From the NCBI RefSeq assembly GCF_018919485.1, contig NZ_JAHLMU010000001.1, positions 2,973,138 through 3,037,137 on the forward strand: a DNA stretch of 64,000 nucleotides, written 5' to 3'. A model generated the notes under the pieces. It worked only from the letters and a program-made list of their open reading frames with translations, did not search any database and was not told the origin of the DNA. Source of the DNA: Psychrobacter sp. TAE2020 (GTDB lineage: Bacteria > Pseudomonadota > Gammaproteobacteria > Pseudomonadales > Moraxellaceae). Positions 1-8,374 of the stretch are shown in pieces; within the stretch, counting starts at the first letter, position 1; each line of letters begins with the position of its first letter. A program made the position numbers and the translations under genes.

Positions 1-75
1 AGGTCAGCCGCTGCTATTTTTAGCTAGAGATTGTTTCAAACAATATAACGAGGATTAAACAAACAAACTAGCCGC

Positions 76-1905
76 TTAAGTGGTATGAGCTAATAAAGCT
101 TGCGCTTGTTGTTGTTGCTCGCTACTACCTTGATCGACTACTTCAGTAAGCAAGCGTTTAGCGCTATCATTCTCTCCTAGCTTTATATACTGATATGCCA
201 AATCTAAAATAACTTGATAGCTGTCTAAAGACTTTACAAAGTTAAAGTCTGCTGAAAATTGCGAGTCAAAGTCAACTGGTGCCTGCTCACTACTATCTGT
301 TGGTACTAGCTCTACTGACGATAGCTCTGTGGCTGCATGGGTAAAGACGGTAGTCGGTCCATTACTACTGACAACTCTGTTAACGAAATCATCAGTAAGC
401 AGCCAATACTCTTCTACAGATGACTTATCAGCAACATCAGTTACGGTGGACTCAGAAGCGGGGGTACTGATTGAAGAGTCTGTAAGGTCAGCTATAGCCA
501 TATCATCAGCATCATCTGAAGATGCAAAATAAAATAAATTATCGTTAGTTGGACTGTTAGCTGTATTTGCTATATCAGCAGCAGTTAACTCAATATCAAA
601 GTCAGTATCAGTATCAGTATCAGTATCAGTATCAGTATCAATATCGGTATCAATATCAATATCAAAGTCATCAGTAGCATTATCTACAAACGCAGCAGCA
701 TCAATATCAACTGCACTATCCTCTAAACTAAATACAAAGTATTGTCTGTGTGGTTGTGCAGCAGCAAGCTCATTAGCACTAAGACTATCTATAGTGCTGT
801 CTATCTTAGGCTCAATACTAAGATCTGCTAAATCCATAACAAAATTATCATTATCGCTATCATCAAAGCTACCATCAAAATGGTCTTCAAAACCTTCGTT
901 AACCTCTTCGTTAAAGCTTTGATTAAAACTGAGCTGGTCAACTGTATTATTAGCCCTAATAGTATCAGCTAGTAAGCTATCAGCGCCTAAGGTCTGCTGA
1001 GTAGACTGATCATCAACTAAAAGCTCAGACCATTCTGCTGTCAACGCACTAGTATCAGGGTCAGCTACATCGTCAGACATATCATCAGAACCGTTATCAA
1101 AACTAAGGGTAAAGTCATCGTCGATGTTGCTGGCGCTATTAGTAGTCGTTAGGTTAATAGCATCAGCAGAGACTACTGACGCAATAGGGAGCTTAGCGCT
1201 ATTGCCAATAAAAGGGGTATCAGTGAAAGGGGTAGCGGTTGGATCAGCAGCTTCTAAATCAGCCAAGGTCAGATCAAAGCTGGCGCATTCTTGCCTATAT
1301 TGCTTAGGATCAACAGCTATACTAGTAGAGTAAGCATCAGTTACTGAGGGTAAGGAATCCAAATCTAATAAAAAGTCATCTTGCTCAAAGGTATTAGCAG
1401 CGCTAGTATCATCAGTAACTAAACTCATAGTTAACAAAGCATCACTGTCTTCTAAGTTTGGCTGCTGTTCAGCCATTAAGTCTTTCAGTTGCTGCGCTTG
1501 TTCAATAATTGTCTGATCATTATCGCTCTGGATAGTATTATAAATTCGATAGAAGTCATCACTTTGATTGGTAAATACATAGATATCTAATAACTTCAAT
1601 AATAACGGACCGTCATTAGGTTTTTTGGCTAAGCCACGCTGTAGGGCTTCAATAGCTTTATCATAACGTTGCTGATCGATAAAACGTTGAGCAATAGTGA
1701 CGTTATCAAACTTAGTTACCTTGCTAGAAGAGTTATTGATACTATTTTTGCTAACAGCAGAACGACATACCTTTGAATTGGATGGGGAGGGCTCAGGTTT
1801 TTTATTCATCATTAAGGGTTGTTGAGCTCTGTTTTTGCGTTTGATTAAAAGCACTAACAACAAGACGATAGCCAATCCTGCCATGATATATAGTATGTTA
1901 TCCAT
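76..1905 (-). CDS. fimV: FimV/HubP-family protein, C-terminal half (membrane anchor, TPR, acidic linker, FimV C-domain)
   Basis: Carries the back half of a FimV-type polar landmark protein (polar organisation, type IV pilus and twitching functions in the family). Seen: a membrane helix just after the start, a basic stretch, a TPR-like segment around residues 75-145, a very long Asp/Ser/Thr-rich acidic linker with an Asp-Thr dipeptide repeat, and a last ~40 residues (LDLAYQYIKLGENDSAKRL) matching the FimV C-terminal domain. The ATG at 1905 is preferred over a TTG at 1917 because a GGGAG sits just upstream. The signal peptide and LysM half lies upstream in the same frame (2338-3249), separated by stop codons. 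It may be expressed as a separate anchored protein or be the tail of a broken gene. Confidence 0.75.
   Translation of the reverse strand: MDNILYIMAGLAIVLLLVLLIKRKNRAQQPLMMNKKPEPSPSNSKVCRSAVSKNSINNSSSKVTKFDNVTIAQRFIDQQRYDKAIEALQRGLAKKPNDGPLLLKLLDIYVFTNQSDDFYRIYNTIQSDNDQTIIEQAQQLKDLMAEQQPNLEDSDALLTMSLVTDDTSAANTFEQDDFLLDLDSLPSVTDAYSTSIAVDPKQYRQECASFDLTLADLEAADPTATPFTDTPFIGNSAKLPIASVVSADAINLTTTNSASNIDDDFTLSFDNGSDDMSDDVADPDTSALTAEWSELLVDDQSTQQTLGADSLLADTIRANNTVDQLSFNQSFNEEVNEGFEDHFDGSFDDSDNDNFVMDLADLSIEPKIDSTIDSLSANELAAAQPHRQYFVFSLEDSAVDIDAAAFVDNATDDFDIDIDTDIDTDTDTDTDTDTDFDIELTAADIANTANSPTNDNLFYFASSDDADDMAIADLTDSSISTPASESTVTDVADKSSVEEYWLLTDDFVNRVVSSNGPTTVFTHAATELSSVELVPTDSSEQAPVDFDSQFSADFNFVKSLDSYQVILDLAYQYIKLGENDSAKRLLTEVVDQGSSEQQQQAQALLAHTT
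604..666. repeat. GTATCA hexanucleotide microsatellite inside fimV
   Basis: About six near-perfect tandem copies of GTATCA followed by degenerate copies (ATATCA, GGTATC). On the minus strand it encodes an alternating Asp-Thr then Asp-Ile tract in the acidic linker. Because the unit is six bases, copy-number change keeps the frame. Confidence 0.85.
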
Positions 1906-2022
1906 TGATACTCCCAAGTATACAAGCGCTTTTTATAGCAGAAATACTGAGCAGCTAGGCAATTATTGATTACTTAAATTTTTAAGATGAGCATTACTCT
2001 CAGCTGGTTTTTGGTTTTGTAA

Positions 2023-2337
2023 TTATAGCTTTTGCCTATAGCCACTAAGAGTAGGGTTAGTCGCTTTTACCTCTTTACCTTGAGCCGCTTTGCTTTGCTG
2101 CGATTGCTTGAGTATCGCTAAGACGTCAGTACTGACAGCATTGCCAGCTGTACTAGGAGCTTTAGACTCAGTACCGCCAGACTTAGTAACTGTGGGCTTA
2201 GCAGAGATTACCATAGTTGTTTCTGTAGCAGCCGCCTGCTCAGCTTTACTGATAGGGTTATATTTTAAAGGTTTAACGCGATAGTGTGGTCTCTGTGCGG
2301 CGATAGCTACTGGCAGGCTTTTTTGCGATGGGCGGGT
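2023..2337 (-). pseudogene. In-frame FimV linker remnant between two stop codons
   Basis: Immediately after the TAA that ends the N-terminal FimV half (2338-2340), the same frame stays open for 104 sense codons to a TAA at 2023-2025. The encoded stretch is Ala/Thr/Lys/Gln-rich, as expected of FimV linkers. After that stop the frame gives another 19 residues that look coiled-coil-like (LQNQKPAESNAHLKNLSNQ), then further stops, then the membrane anchor of the C-terminal half. All pieces from 3249 to 76 share one frame, so this reads best as linker sequence of a once continuous fimV. A short protein could start at the ATG near 2214, but nothing supports it. Confidence 0.6.
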
Positions 2338-3249
2338 TTAGTAATTGGGAAGCTGCAATTGAGCATCGGCTCTTAAGCGATTGGTATCTTGCGCTATAAA
2401 AACATCAGGATTCTGATGTTGAATTTTTTTCATCACTGCTTGTACATCGATATTGTTTTGCACAGCGATCTTTTTAGCGATGCTCCATAAGCTATCATTA
2501 CGTTGCACATCATAGCTTATAGTAGTCGTTTGGTTATCAGGCGCTATATTTTTTGGCACAGCCGTAGCGGAACCGTCACTGACATTGGCAGTACTGGCGG
2601 TAGCTATTTTAGTGCTGGGCATAGCTAGGGCCCGTATTTGCGCATTAGCCATCGCAGAGCTAGCTACTGAGGGGCTGGACGAAGCGAATAAAGGCGGCGG
2701 TGCTCCCCATTTGACAGCTAAAGTTTGCGCTGTATGATCACTAACTACAGATAGATTAGTCTTTTGTGCTGTGGCTGTGGCTGTGGCTGTGGCTTGGTTA
2801 GGTTGCCTAATCGCTACGCTTTTATGCAATGGCATCAGTAAGGTCTTAGGTATGATATTGCGTTGGCCTTTCTCATTGATAGATAACACTACATCAGCAA
2901 ACGGCTTAGAGACAGGCTGCGTGGTGCTAATCACCATCGTACCTGCATGAGCAGAAGTGGTGACAAAATGTACAGACATGGAGTCCGTTGGGATGAGCCC
3001 CAGTTGTTGATAAACTACGGGATTTGCCAAACTAGCAGAAAAGTCTTCAGCGTGGATATCAGTAACTGAAATAATAGCTACTAGAGGTTGATGCTGCTCA
3101 GAGGTGACTATGATCTTGCCTATAGTCGCCGCTTGCGCTGTAGCTAACCATAGCGTCGCGCTAATTGAGTAGAGCAACCCGATCGCTAGCGCTTTATGTA
3201 CAGCCGTTAAATGGATAGTGGTTAAGCGCTGAGGTAAATGCCAAGACAT
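2338..3249 (-). CDS. fimV: FimV/HubP-family protein, N-terminal half (signal peptide, FimV domain, LysM)
   Basis: Encodes 303 residues: a hydrophobic export signal ending near TAQAA (about residue 41), a conserved FimV N-terminal domain (IGKIIVTSEQHQPLVAIISV and following), a Thr/Ala-rich stretch, and a LysM peptidoglycan-binding module near the C-terminus (SYDVQRNDSLWSIAKKI). In full-length FimV/HubP this periplasmic half is joined to the anchor and TPR half now at 76-1905. Here it stops at a TAA directly after LysM. Alone it would be a secreted, cell-wall-binding protein without an anchor. The family assignment is firm; whether the split form works is unknown. Confidence 0.8.
   Translation of the reverse strand: MSWHLPQRLTTIHLTAVHKALAIGLLYSISATLWLATAQAATIGKIIVTSEQHQPLVAIISVTDIHAEDFSASLANPVVYQQLGLIPTDSMSVHFVTTSAHAGTMVISTTQPVSKPFADVVLSINEKGQRNIIPKTLLMPLHKSVAIRQPNQATATATATAQKTNLSVVSDHTAQTLAVKWGAPPPLFASSSPSVASSAMANAQIRALAMPSTKIATASTANVSDGSATAVPKNIAPDNQTTTISYDVQRNDSLWSIAKKIAVQNNIDVQAVMKKIQHQNPDVFIAQDTNRLRADAQLQLPNY
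2768..2794. repeat. GTGGCT hexanucleotide microsatellite in fimV N-half
   Basis: About four tandem copies of GTGGCT, encoding an Ala-Thr alternating run on the minus strand, in the stretch between the FimV domain and LysM. Same style of unit as the repeats at 604-666 and 49053-49085. Confidence 0.75.
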
Positions 3250-3549
3250 GCTTAACCCTTTTATAATAAATGATAATGACTTTAATTACGGAATATAAGT
3301 AATGACTATAAGTAATTATCAATAGTAAGCTATTATTATTACTATAACAACAAAAGCTGACTTTTATCTGGTTAAACCTTAGTGTAGCTACTTTGCATAA
3401 TTTATATAAAGCAACTACATTTATAGAAAGAAACTAAGGATTAAGCTTATTATTCAAAGGGTGCAATGCTTTTTTACTAATTCTTGTTGCCCTGTTTATG
3501 ATTTTATTTGCTTGTGATTAGCTAATAGTATTTATTTAATAACTAATAT
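3250..3549. other. Intergenic, queA to fimV
   Basis: 300 bases of very A/T-rich sequence between two minus-strand genes. It must hold the fimV promoter, but I see no convincing hairpin terminator, RNA gene or small ORF. Confidence 0.4.
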
Positions 3550-4746
3550 TTACCGTTTTTTGTCCAGTAGCATGGCATCACCATAACTAAAGAAGCGATA
3601 TTGATGCTCGATAGCATGTTGATAGGCTTGTTCTATAGCGGCTTTGCCAGAAAAAGCGGCGACTAACATTAGCAAAGTCGATTTAGGTAAATGGAAGTTA
3701 GTCAATAAGCGATCAATTACCCCAAAATGGAAGCCTGGATAAATAAATATATCAGTATCTCCTGACCAGCTAGCTAGTGCTTCGCCATTCTGTGTAGTCT
3801 GCTGATAAGCGCTTTCGAGAACCCGAGCTACCGTAGTTCCAATGGCGATAACTTGCTTGCCATTAGCATGAGTTTGATTAATCAGCGCTGCGGTATCTTG
3901 CGGCAAATACGCATACTCGCTATGCATAGTATGGTTGAGCAGATTGTCAGTTTTGACCGGTGCAAAAGTACCAGCCCCGACATGTAGAGTGACAAAAGCA
4001 GTATTAATACCCTTATCGCTGAGCATAGATAGTACTTTTTCATCAAAATGTAAACTGGCAGTAGGAGCAGCGACGCTAGCAAGCTTGGCAGGGTCATGAA
4101 ACACAGTCTGATAACGAGTATTGTCGGTTTCGTCAGCATGGCGCTCAAAGTATGGCGGTATCGGTAGCTCTCCGTAGCTTTCTAAGTCTGGCAAAATAGG
4201 CGCTGCAAAAGCCAAGATAAATAGGTTCTGTTGACGTCCGAGCATAACGCATTGCATCTGATCATCAGCTAAAGATAAGCTCTGACCTAGTTTTGGGGCT
4301 TTGCTGGCTTTGACATGGCAAAGCGCGACATACTGCGGTGTTTCAAACGGTTTATCTGCATCAGCGATAGTGCTTCCTAATAGCTGTTCAATAGCAGCGC
4401 TATCCAATAAACGCTCGATCAACACTTCTATCTTACCGCCAGTATCTTTACTACCGAACAGCCTTGCTTTCATCACTTTGGTATCATTAAATACTATTAA
4501 GTCGCCAGCATTTAATAGTGAGGCCAGCTCAGTAAATAGATGGTCTTCTATCTGTATGCTAGCGTCAGTAGTGGCTGGCAAGTACAGCAACTTAGAAGCT
4601 GAGCGCTGGGCTAGGGGGTAGCGAGCGATTAAGCTATCCGGCAGCTCATAATCATAATCAGCCACACTTAAGTAGTCTAGAGGAGCTGAATCAGAATTGT
4701 TAGCACAGGCTTTAGGATCAGAAATTACAGAGTTAGAAGCAGTCAT
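3550..4746 (-). CDS. queA: S-adenosylmethionine:tRNA ribosyltransferase-isomerase QueA
   Basis: Transfers and isomerises the ribosyl part of SAM onto preQ1 at the tRNA wobble base to make epoxyqueuosine. Diagnostic QueA blocks are present: DYDYELPDSLIARYPLAQR, LIVFNDTKVMKARLFG, TASLHFDE, HVGAGTFAPVKT and FHLPKSTLLMLVAAFSG. At 398 residues it is longer than the usual ~340-360 because of an N-terminal extension of about 25 residues and small insertions (for example around ADADKPFETPQ). The start could therefore lie slightly further in. tgt, a common neighbour, is not in the window. Confidence 0.95.
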   Translation of the reverse strand: MTASNSVISDPKACANNSDSAPLDYLSVADYDYELPDSLIARYPLAQRSASKLLYLPATTDASIQIEDHLFTELASLLNAGDLIVFNDTKVMKARLFGSKDTGGKIEVLIERLLDSAAIEQLLGSTIADADKPFETPQYVALCHVKASKAPKLGQSLSLADDQMQCVMLGRQQNLFILAFAAPILPDLESYGELPIPPYFERHADETDNTRYQTVFHDPAKLASVAAPTASLHFDEKVLSMLSDKGINTAFVTLHVGAGTFAPVKTDNLLNHTMHSEYAYLPQDTAALINQTHANGKQVIAIGTTVARVLESAYQQTTQNGEALASWSGDTDIFIYPGFHFGVIDRLLTNFHLPKSTLLMLVAAFSGKAAIEQAYQHAIEHQYRFFSYGDAMLLDKKR

Positions 4747-5023
4747 AAGAGTCAGTAAGTAGAGGAGTATTTTGGCGTAATTGTAGCAGAAAGCACCAGC
4801 AAAGGGAGTAGATTACGCAGGCTATTTATCTAGCTATATCTGCCTTTACTTGTCGGCATTGACTGGCTGATTTTAACGGTTTTAATCACTGCTTAATCTA
4901 CAACTAGTTGCAGTGTTGCAGTGTTGCAGTAGGCATGATCTTCCTATGACCAGAATGCTACTATTAAAATAGCCTAAGTAAAATTATACAAGCTATAAAT
5001 TAGTCAGTTGCAATAGCAAGGCG

Positions 5024-6148
5024 CTATTCGAATAAATCCAATTGCGCTAAGGTCTGCGTCGCTGGAGCTAACGATGAATAAGTAACCCCTACTAAACGAA
5101 TAGGCAAGTCACGTGGGATATCAGCAAACAGTTTGTTGAGCCAATAGTGAGCAGACTCAGCACTATCAAACGCTGTTGATAAAGTATGCGAGCGGGTTAT
5201 TTGACTGAAGTCAGCATATTTAATCTTAAGGGTGATAGTGTAGGCAATAAGCTGTTTATTATGCATTTGGGTATAAGCATCAGCGTTTTGCTCATAAATC
5301 TGTACTAGCAGCGCTTCATCAAGGCGTAGATTATCTTGAAAGGTAGTCTCAGAACCAACTGATTTGTGCTGACGTTCAGCCTTAACTGGACGCTCGTCGC
5401 GACCATGAGCGATATCATGATAAAACTGGCCACGCTTGCCAAATTCATTAACCAACACTACCGCTGACGCACGGCGCAGATCGGCTCCGGTACTGATATT
5501 CATCGCATGTAAACGCTTAGCAGTAGCTTTACCAATACCATGAAAGCGCTCGATTGGTAGCGAACTAATAAAGGCATCAGCATCGCTAGGGGTAATGATT
5601 GCCGTACCATTAGGCTTATTAATATCAGAAGCGATCTTAGCTAGCATCTTATTAAAAGATACCCCAGCCGAGGCGGTGAGCCCAGTATGCTCTAGTATCT
5701 GCGCTCGTAACCAATTGGCCATTAGAGTCGCTGAGCCGTGATGGACTTGTAGCCCAGTGACATCGATATAAGCTTCATCCAAAGATAGAGGCTCTACTAA
5801 CGGGGTAAGGCTATGCATAATCGCTCGGATATCAGCACTAACTGCACGATAAACTTCAAAGCGTGGACGCACAAATAGTACTTCAGGACAGCGTTTACGT
5901 GCCTCATAACAAGACATCGCTGAGCGTACACCAAATTTACGCACTTCATAACTAGCGGCTGCAACTACACCACGTCCTTTAGGATCGCCGCCTACTACTA
6001 ATGGCTTACCACGCAGCTCAGGAAAATCGCGTTGTTCGACGCTAGCGTAAAAAGCATCCATATCAAGATGGATAATCTTACGCTGAATTGGCATTACTAA
6101 GTTTGTATTAACCAAGTCTTGGTTAACTGGATGGGCATCAAAGGTCAT
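5024..6148 (-). CDS. dinB: DNA polymerase IV (Y family)
   Basis: Error-prone translesion polymerase. Visible Y-family landmarks are HLDMDAFYASVEQRD with the first metal-binding Asp, VVGGDPKGRGVVAAASYEVR, and the catalytic SLDEAYIDVT, followed by the thumb helix-hairpin-helix (FHGIGKATAKRLHAM) and a little-finger domain. Length 374 is somewhat above the ~350 norm; residue 19 (MPIQRKIIHLDMD) is an equally credible start. The C-terminal TLAQLDLFE resembles the QLxLF clamp-binding motif usual for Pol IV. It faces away from the DUF262 pair, across a 680-base gap. Confidence 0.95.
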   Translation of the reverse strand: MTFDAHPVNQDLVNTNLVMPIQRKIIHLDMDAFYASVEQRDFPELRGKPLVVGGDPKGRGVVAAASYEVRKFGVRSAMSCYEARKRCPEVLFVRPRFEVYRAVSADIRAIMHSLTPLVEPLSLDEAYIDVTGLQVHHGSATLMANWLRAQILEHTGLTASAGVSFNKMLAKIASDINKPNGTAIITPSDADAFISSLPIERFHGIGKATAKRLHAMNISTGADLRRASAVVLVNEFGKRGQFYHDIAHGRDERPVKAERQHKSVGSETTFQDNLRLDEALLVQIYEQNADAYTQMHNKQLIAYTITLKIKYADFSQITRSHTLSTAFDSAESAHYWLNKLFADIPRDLPIRLVGVTYSSLAPATQTLAQLDLFE

Positions 6149-6829
6149 AACTACTATTTTAACGGATATAGGACCGTCTTTTAATAGGAGATTTATTATG
6201 TAGCCTGCTATTGAGTCATATATTTGTATGGCTTTTGATTTTACTCTGGTTATTGGTTATTGGTTATTGCTAGTGGTTAATATTTTTTACTATAAAAAAG
6301 CTAACCTAGAAAATAAATTTATAGGTTGTGGACTATACTAGCTTTTGTGATGACGTCAAAAAGATGCTTCTATGGCTGCTCCTCTAAACGATATTTGTTC
6401 TCAGGTCATTGCTACGACTGCAAAAGCCTATTTTATCATTCTCAGAGGCGATTTGAGCAATCAACGTCAGCAAGACACTTTGTTTCTTGTAGATAACTGG
6501 TATTAAGAGACTTTAAACATTACAGAAACCAATACTATTGCAGTGCTATTTTGTTTTGAAAGCGATAGGTAGTCATCAATTTCTGAATATTCAAAGCTAT
6601 AATACTTGGTTAAAAGTAAGGTTATGGACAACGAACGAGTATACTATTACTTAAAATATGCTGAAAAGTATAACTGTTATTGGATGAGAGCAATATATGT
6701 TGTCTAGAAAACGAATATTTATTAGATTTGATGAATTATAGATTTTAAACGAAATTTTATTGGCTAGTCATATGATCCAGATAGCTTATAAATTATTTTA
6801 CTAAATTTTAAATATTAAGAAATGAATCC
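6149..6829. other. Intergenic between dinB and the DUF262 pair; possible gene debris
   Basis: 680 A/T-rich bases. The only open frames are short: a 44-codon ATG frame at 6372-6506 (+) and a 27-codon ATG frame starting near 6624 (+), neither recognisable nor with a clear ribosome site. The base composition resembles the DUF262 genes more than dinB, so this may be the left flank of an acquired segment. The DUF262 promoter must lie in its right part. No terminal repeats or attachment site were found. Confidence 0.4.
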
Positions 6830-8374
6830 ATGAAAAAAGAAAATACCCATAATGATGAAGAGGTTTTAAAAATTATAGATTTTTTATCTGCAAAAGAGTA
6901 CTTAGATAAAGATTTTGTTGTACCCAAATACCAGCGTCCTTACCGTTGGAGTGAAAAAAATATTACTGATTTATTGACGGACTTATATTACCAGTGCAGC
7001 AGAGTTGAGTCTGATTTAGGTACTGTTGACGATTCAGAAAGTGCTTACCGTTTAGGTACTATAGTCTTACATCAAGAATCTGATAAAAAAGATTATAAAA
7101 AAGGTCAAAAGAAGGTGGTTGCACTAGTGGATGGTCAGCAGCGTACTCTGACGTTATTATTGATTATGAAGGCAGCTGCGGATTCTGGAAAGTTTGCAGA
7201 GCAATTTAAAAGCTTTGCGCCTGTAGAAATAAAACTCCCTGATTGTAGCGAAACTCAGAAAAACCTAAGTAAGAACCTTGTTATCATAGAACGCCATATT
7301 AATAATCCTGAGTTTACATCCGAAGTATTAGATTTTTTACTAAATCATTGTGAAGTTGTTCAAGTAACTTTGCATGAACTCGCGGAAGCCTTCCAGTTTT
7401 TTGATTCGCAAAATGCACGTGGTCTTGATTTAAGTCCTCATGATTTGCTTAAAGCATTTCATTTACGTGAGTTTGCTACGGCAGAGAACCCTTTAAAAGA
7501 GTCTGTTGTAACCCATTGGGAGCAAAAGAACACTAAAGACTTAAGGTTATTATTTGCCAACTACCTATATCCTATTCGTCAATGGAGTAGGGGCAAGCCT
7601 AGTCTATACTTTTCAAAAACTGATGTAGGTTCATTTAAAGGTGTTAATCTGAGCAATGCACCCTTCCTTAGCTCTTATCCATTTCAACAAAGCTTAAGGG
7701 TTATTCATAATACAGTCGATCAATATAACCAACACTCACAGCGTACTCTTGATCAGAGAGCTATGGATTACCCCTTTCAGCTTACTCAAACGATCATTAA
7801 CGGTCGCCGATTTTTTGATTGGGTCACACATTATCAAAATCTTCTAGAGCCTCTCCTAATTAACTCTATTGAAATCGAGGGAGGTAATTGGTTAAAGGCT
7901 GCTTTATATCATCAAGAAACACTACAAAGGTTGAAGTATGAAGTTGCTGATAGACCTACAGCGTTAATGATTATGCAGGTATTAGATAACCAAAAAAAAG
8001 GTGACAGATATATCTATAGTCACTGGTGGCGCCAGGGAGACAAATATGTTCGTCGTATGTTTAACGCGCTTGTATTATGTTATTACGACCGCTTTGGGTC
8101 ACAAGATTTAGCACGAGCAATTGAGTATATATTCATTTGGGCTTATTCATTACGTTTAAAAAAATCAAGTGTTTACCTAGAAAGTGTAGAAAAGCATATA
8201 AAGAGTAATAATTTGTTTATGCGACTGCAGTATTCGCTGTCTCCTGTGGACTTTCTAAATGAGCCATTACCCAGAATAGTAGAGATAAACGCGCGAAATG
8301 TAGAAGGGATCAAAACTATTTTTGCAGAGCTTGGTTATATATCTGAGCAAGTAAGGGAGAAAGCATATGGATAA
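6830..8374 (+). CDS. DUF262-domain protein, GmrS-like subunit (514 aa)
   Basis: Contains the DUF262 (ParB/Srx-fold NTPase) signatures: KYQRPYRWSEKNITDLL near residue 30, YRLGTIVLHQE near 80, and VALVDGQQRTLTLLLIM near 108 with the DGQQR motif used for nucleotide binding in GmrS/BrxU-type proteins. The family's FDSxNxRGxxLSxxDLLKAF block follows at about 192-215. No HxxP nuclease motif is seen in the C-terminal part, so this looks like the NTPase/sensor partner. Its stop overlaps the start of the next gene by 8 bases, implying translational coupling. Codons are A/T-rich compared with dinB and fimV. Probable role: subunit of a modification-dependent anti-phage restriction complex (inference from family and layout). 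Confidence 0.8.
   Translation: MKKENTHNDEEVLKIIDFLSAKEYLDKDFVVPKYQRPYRWSEKNITDLLTDLYYQCSRVESDLGTVDDSESAYRLGTIVLHQESDKKDYKKGQKKVVALVDGQQRTLTLLLIMKAAADSGKFAEQFKSFAPVEIKLPDCSETQKNLSKNLVIIERHINNPEFTSEVLDFLLNHCEVVQVTLHELAEAFQFFDSQNARGLDLSPHDLLKAFHLREFATAENPLKESVVTHWEQKNTKDLRLLFANYLYPIRQWSRGKPSLYFSKTDVGSFKGVNLSNAPFLSSYPFQQSLRVIHNTVDQYNQHSQRTLDQRAMDYPFQLTQTIINGRRFFDWVTHYQNLLEPLLINSIEIEGGNWLKAALYHQETLQRLKYEVADRPTALMIMQVLDNQKKGDRYIYSHWWRQGDKYVRRMFNALVLCYYDRFGSQDLARAIEYIFIWAYSLRLKKSSVYLESVEKHIKSNNLFMRLQYSLSPVDFLNEPLPRIVEINARNVEGIKTIFAELGYISEQVREKAYG

Noticed and set aside
4906..4930. GTTGCAGT tandem copies as a CRISPR-like or iteron array
   Set aside because: Only about three short units with no spacers; a simple repeat.
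6372..6506. 44-codon ORF between dinB and the DUF262 genes
   Set aside because: Not recognisable, no ribosome site, A/T-rich non-coding surroundings; mentioned only as possible debris.
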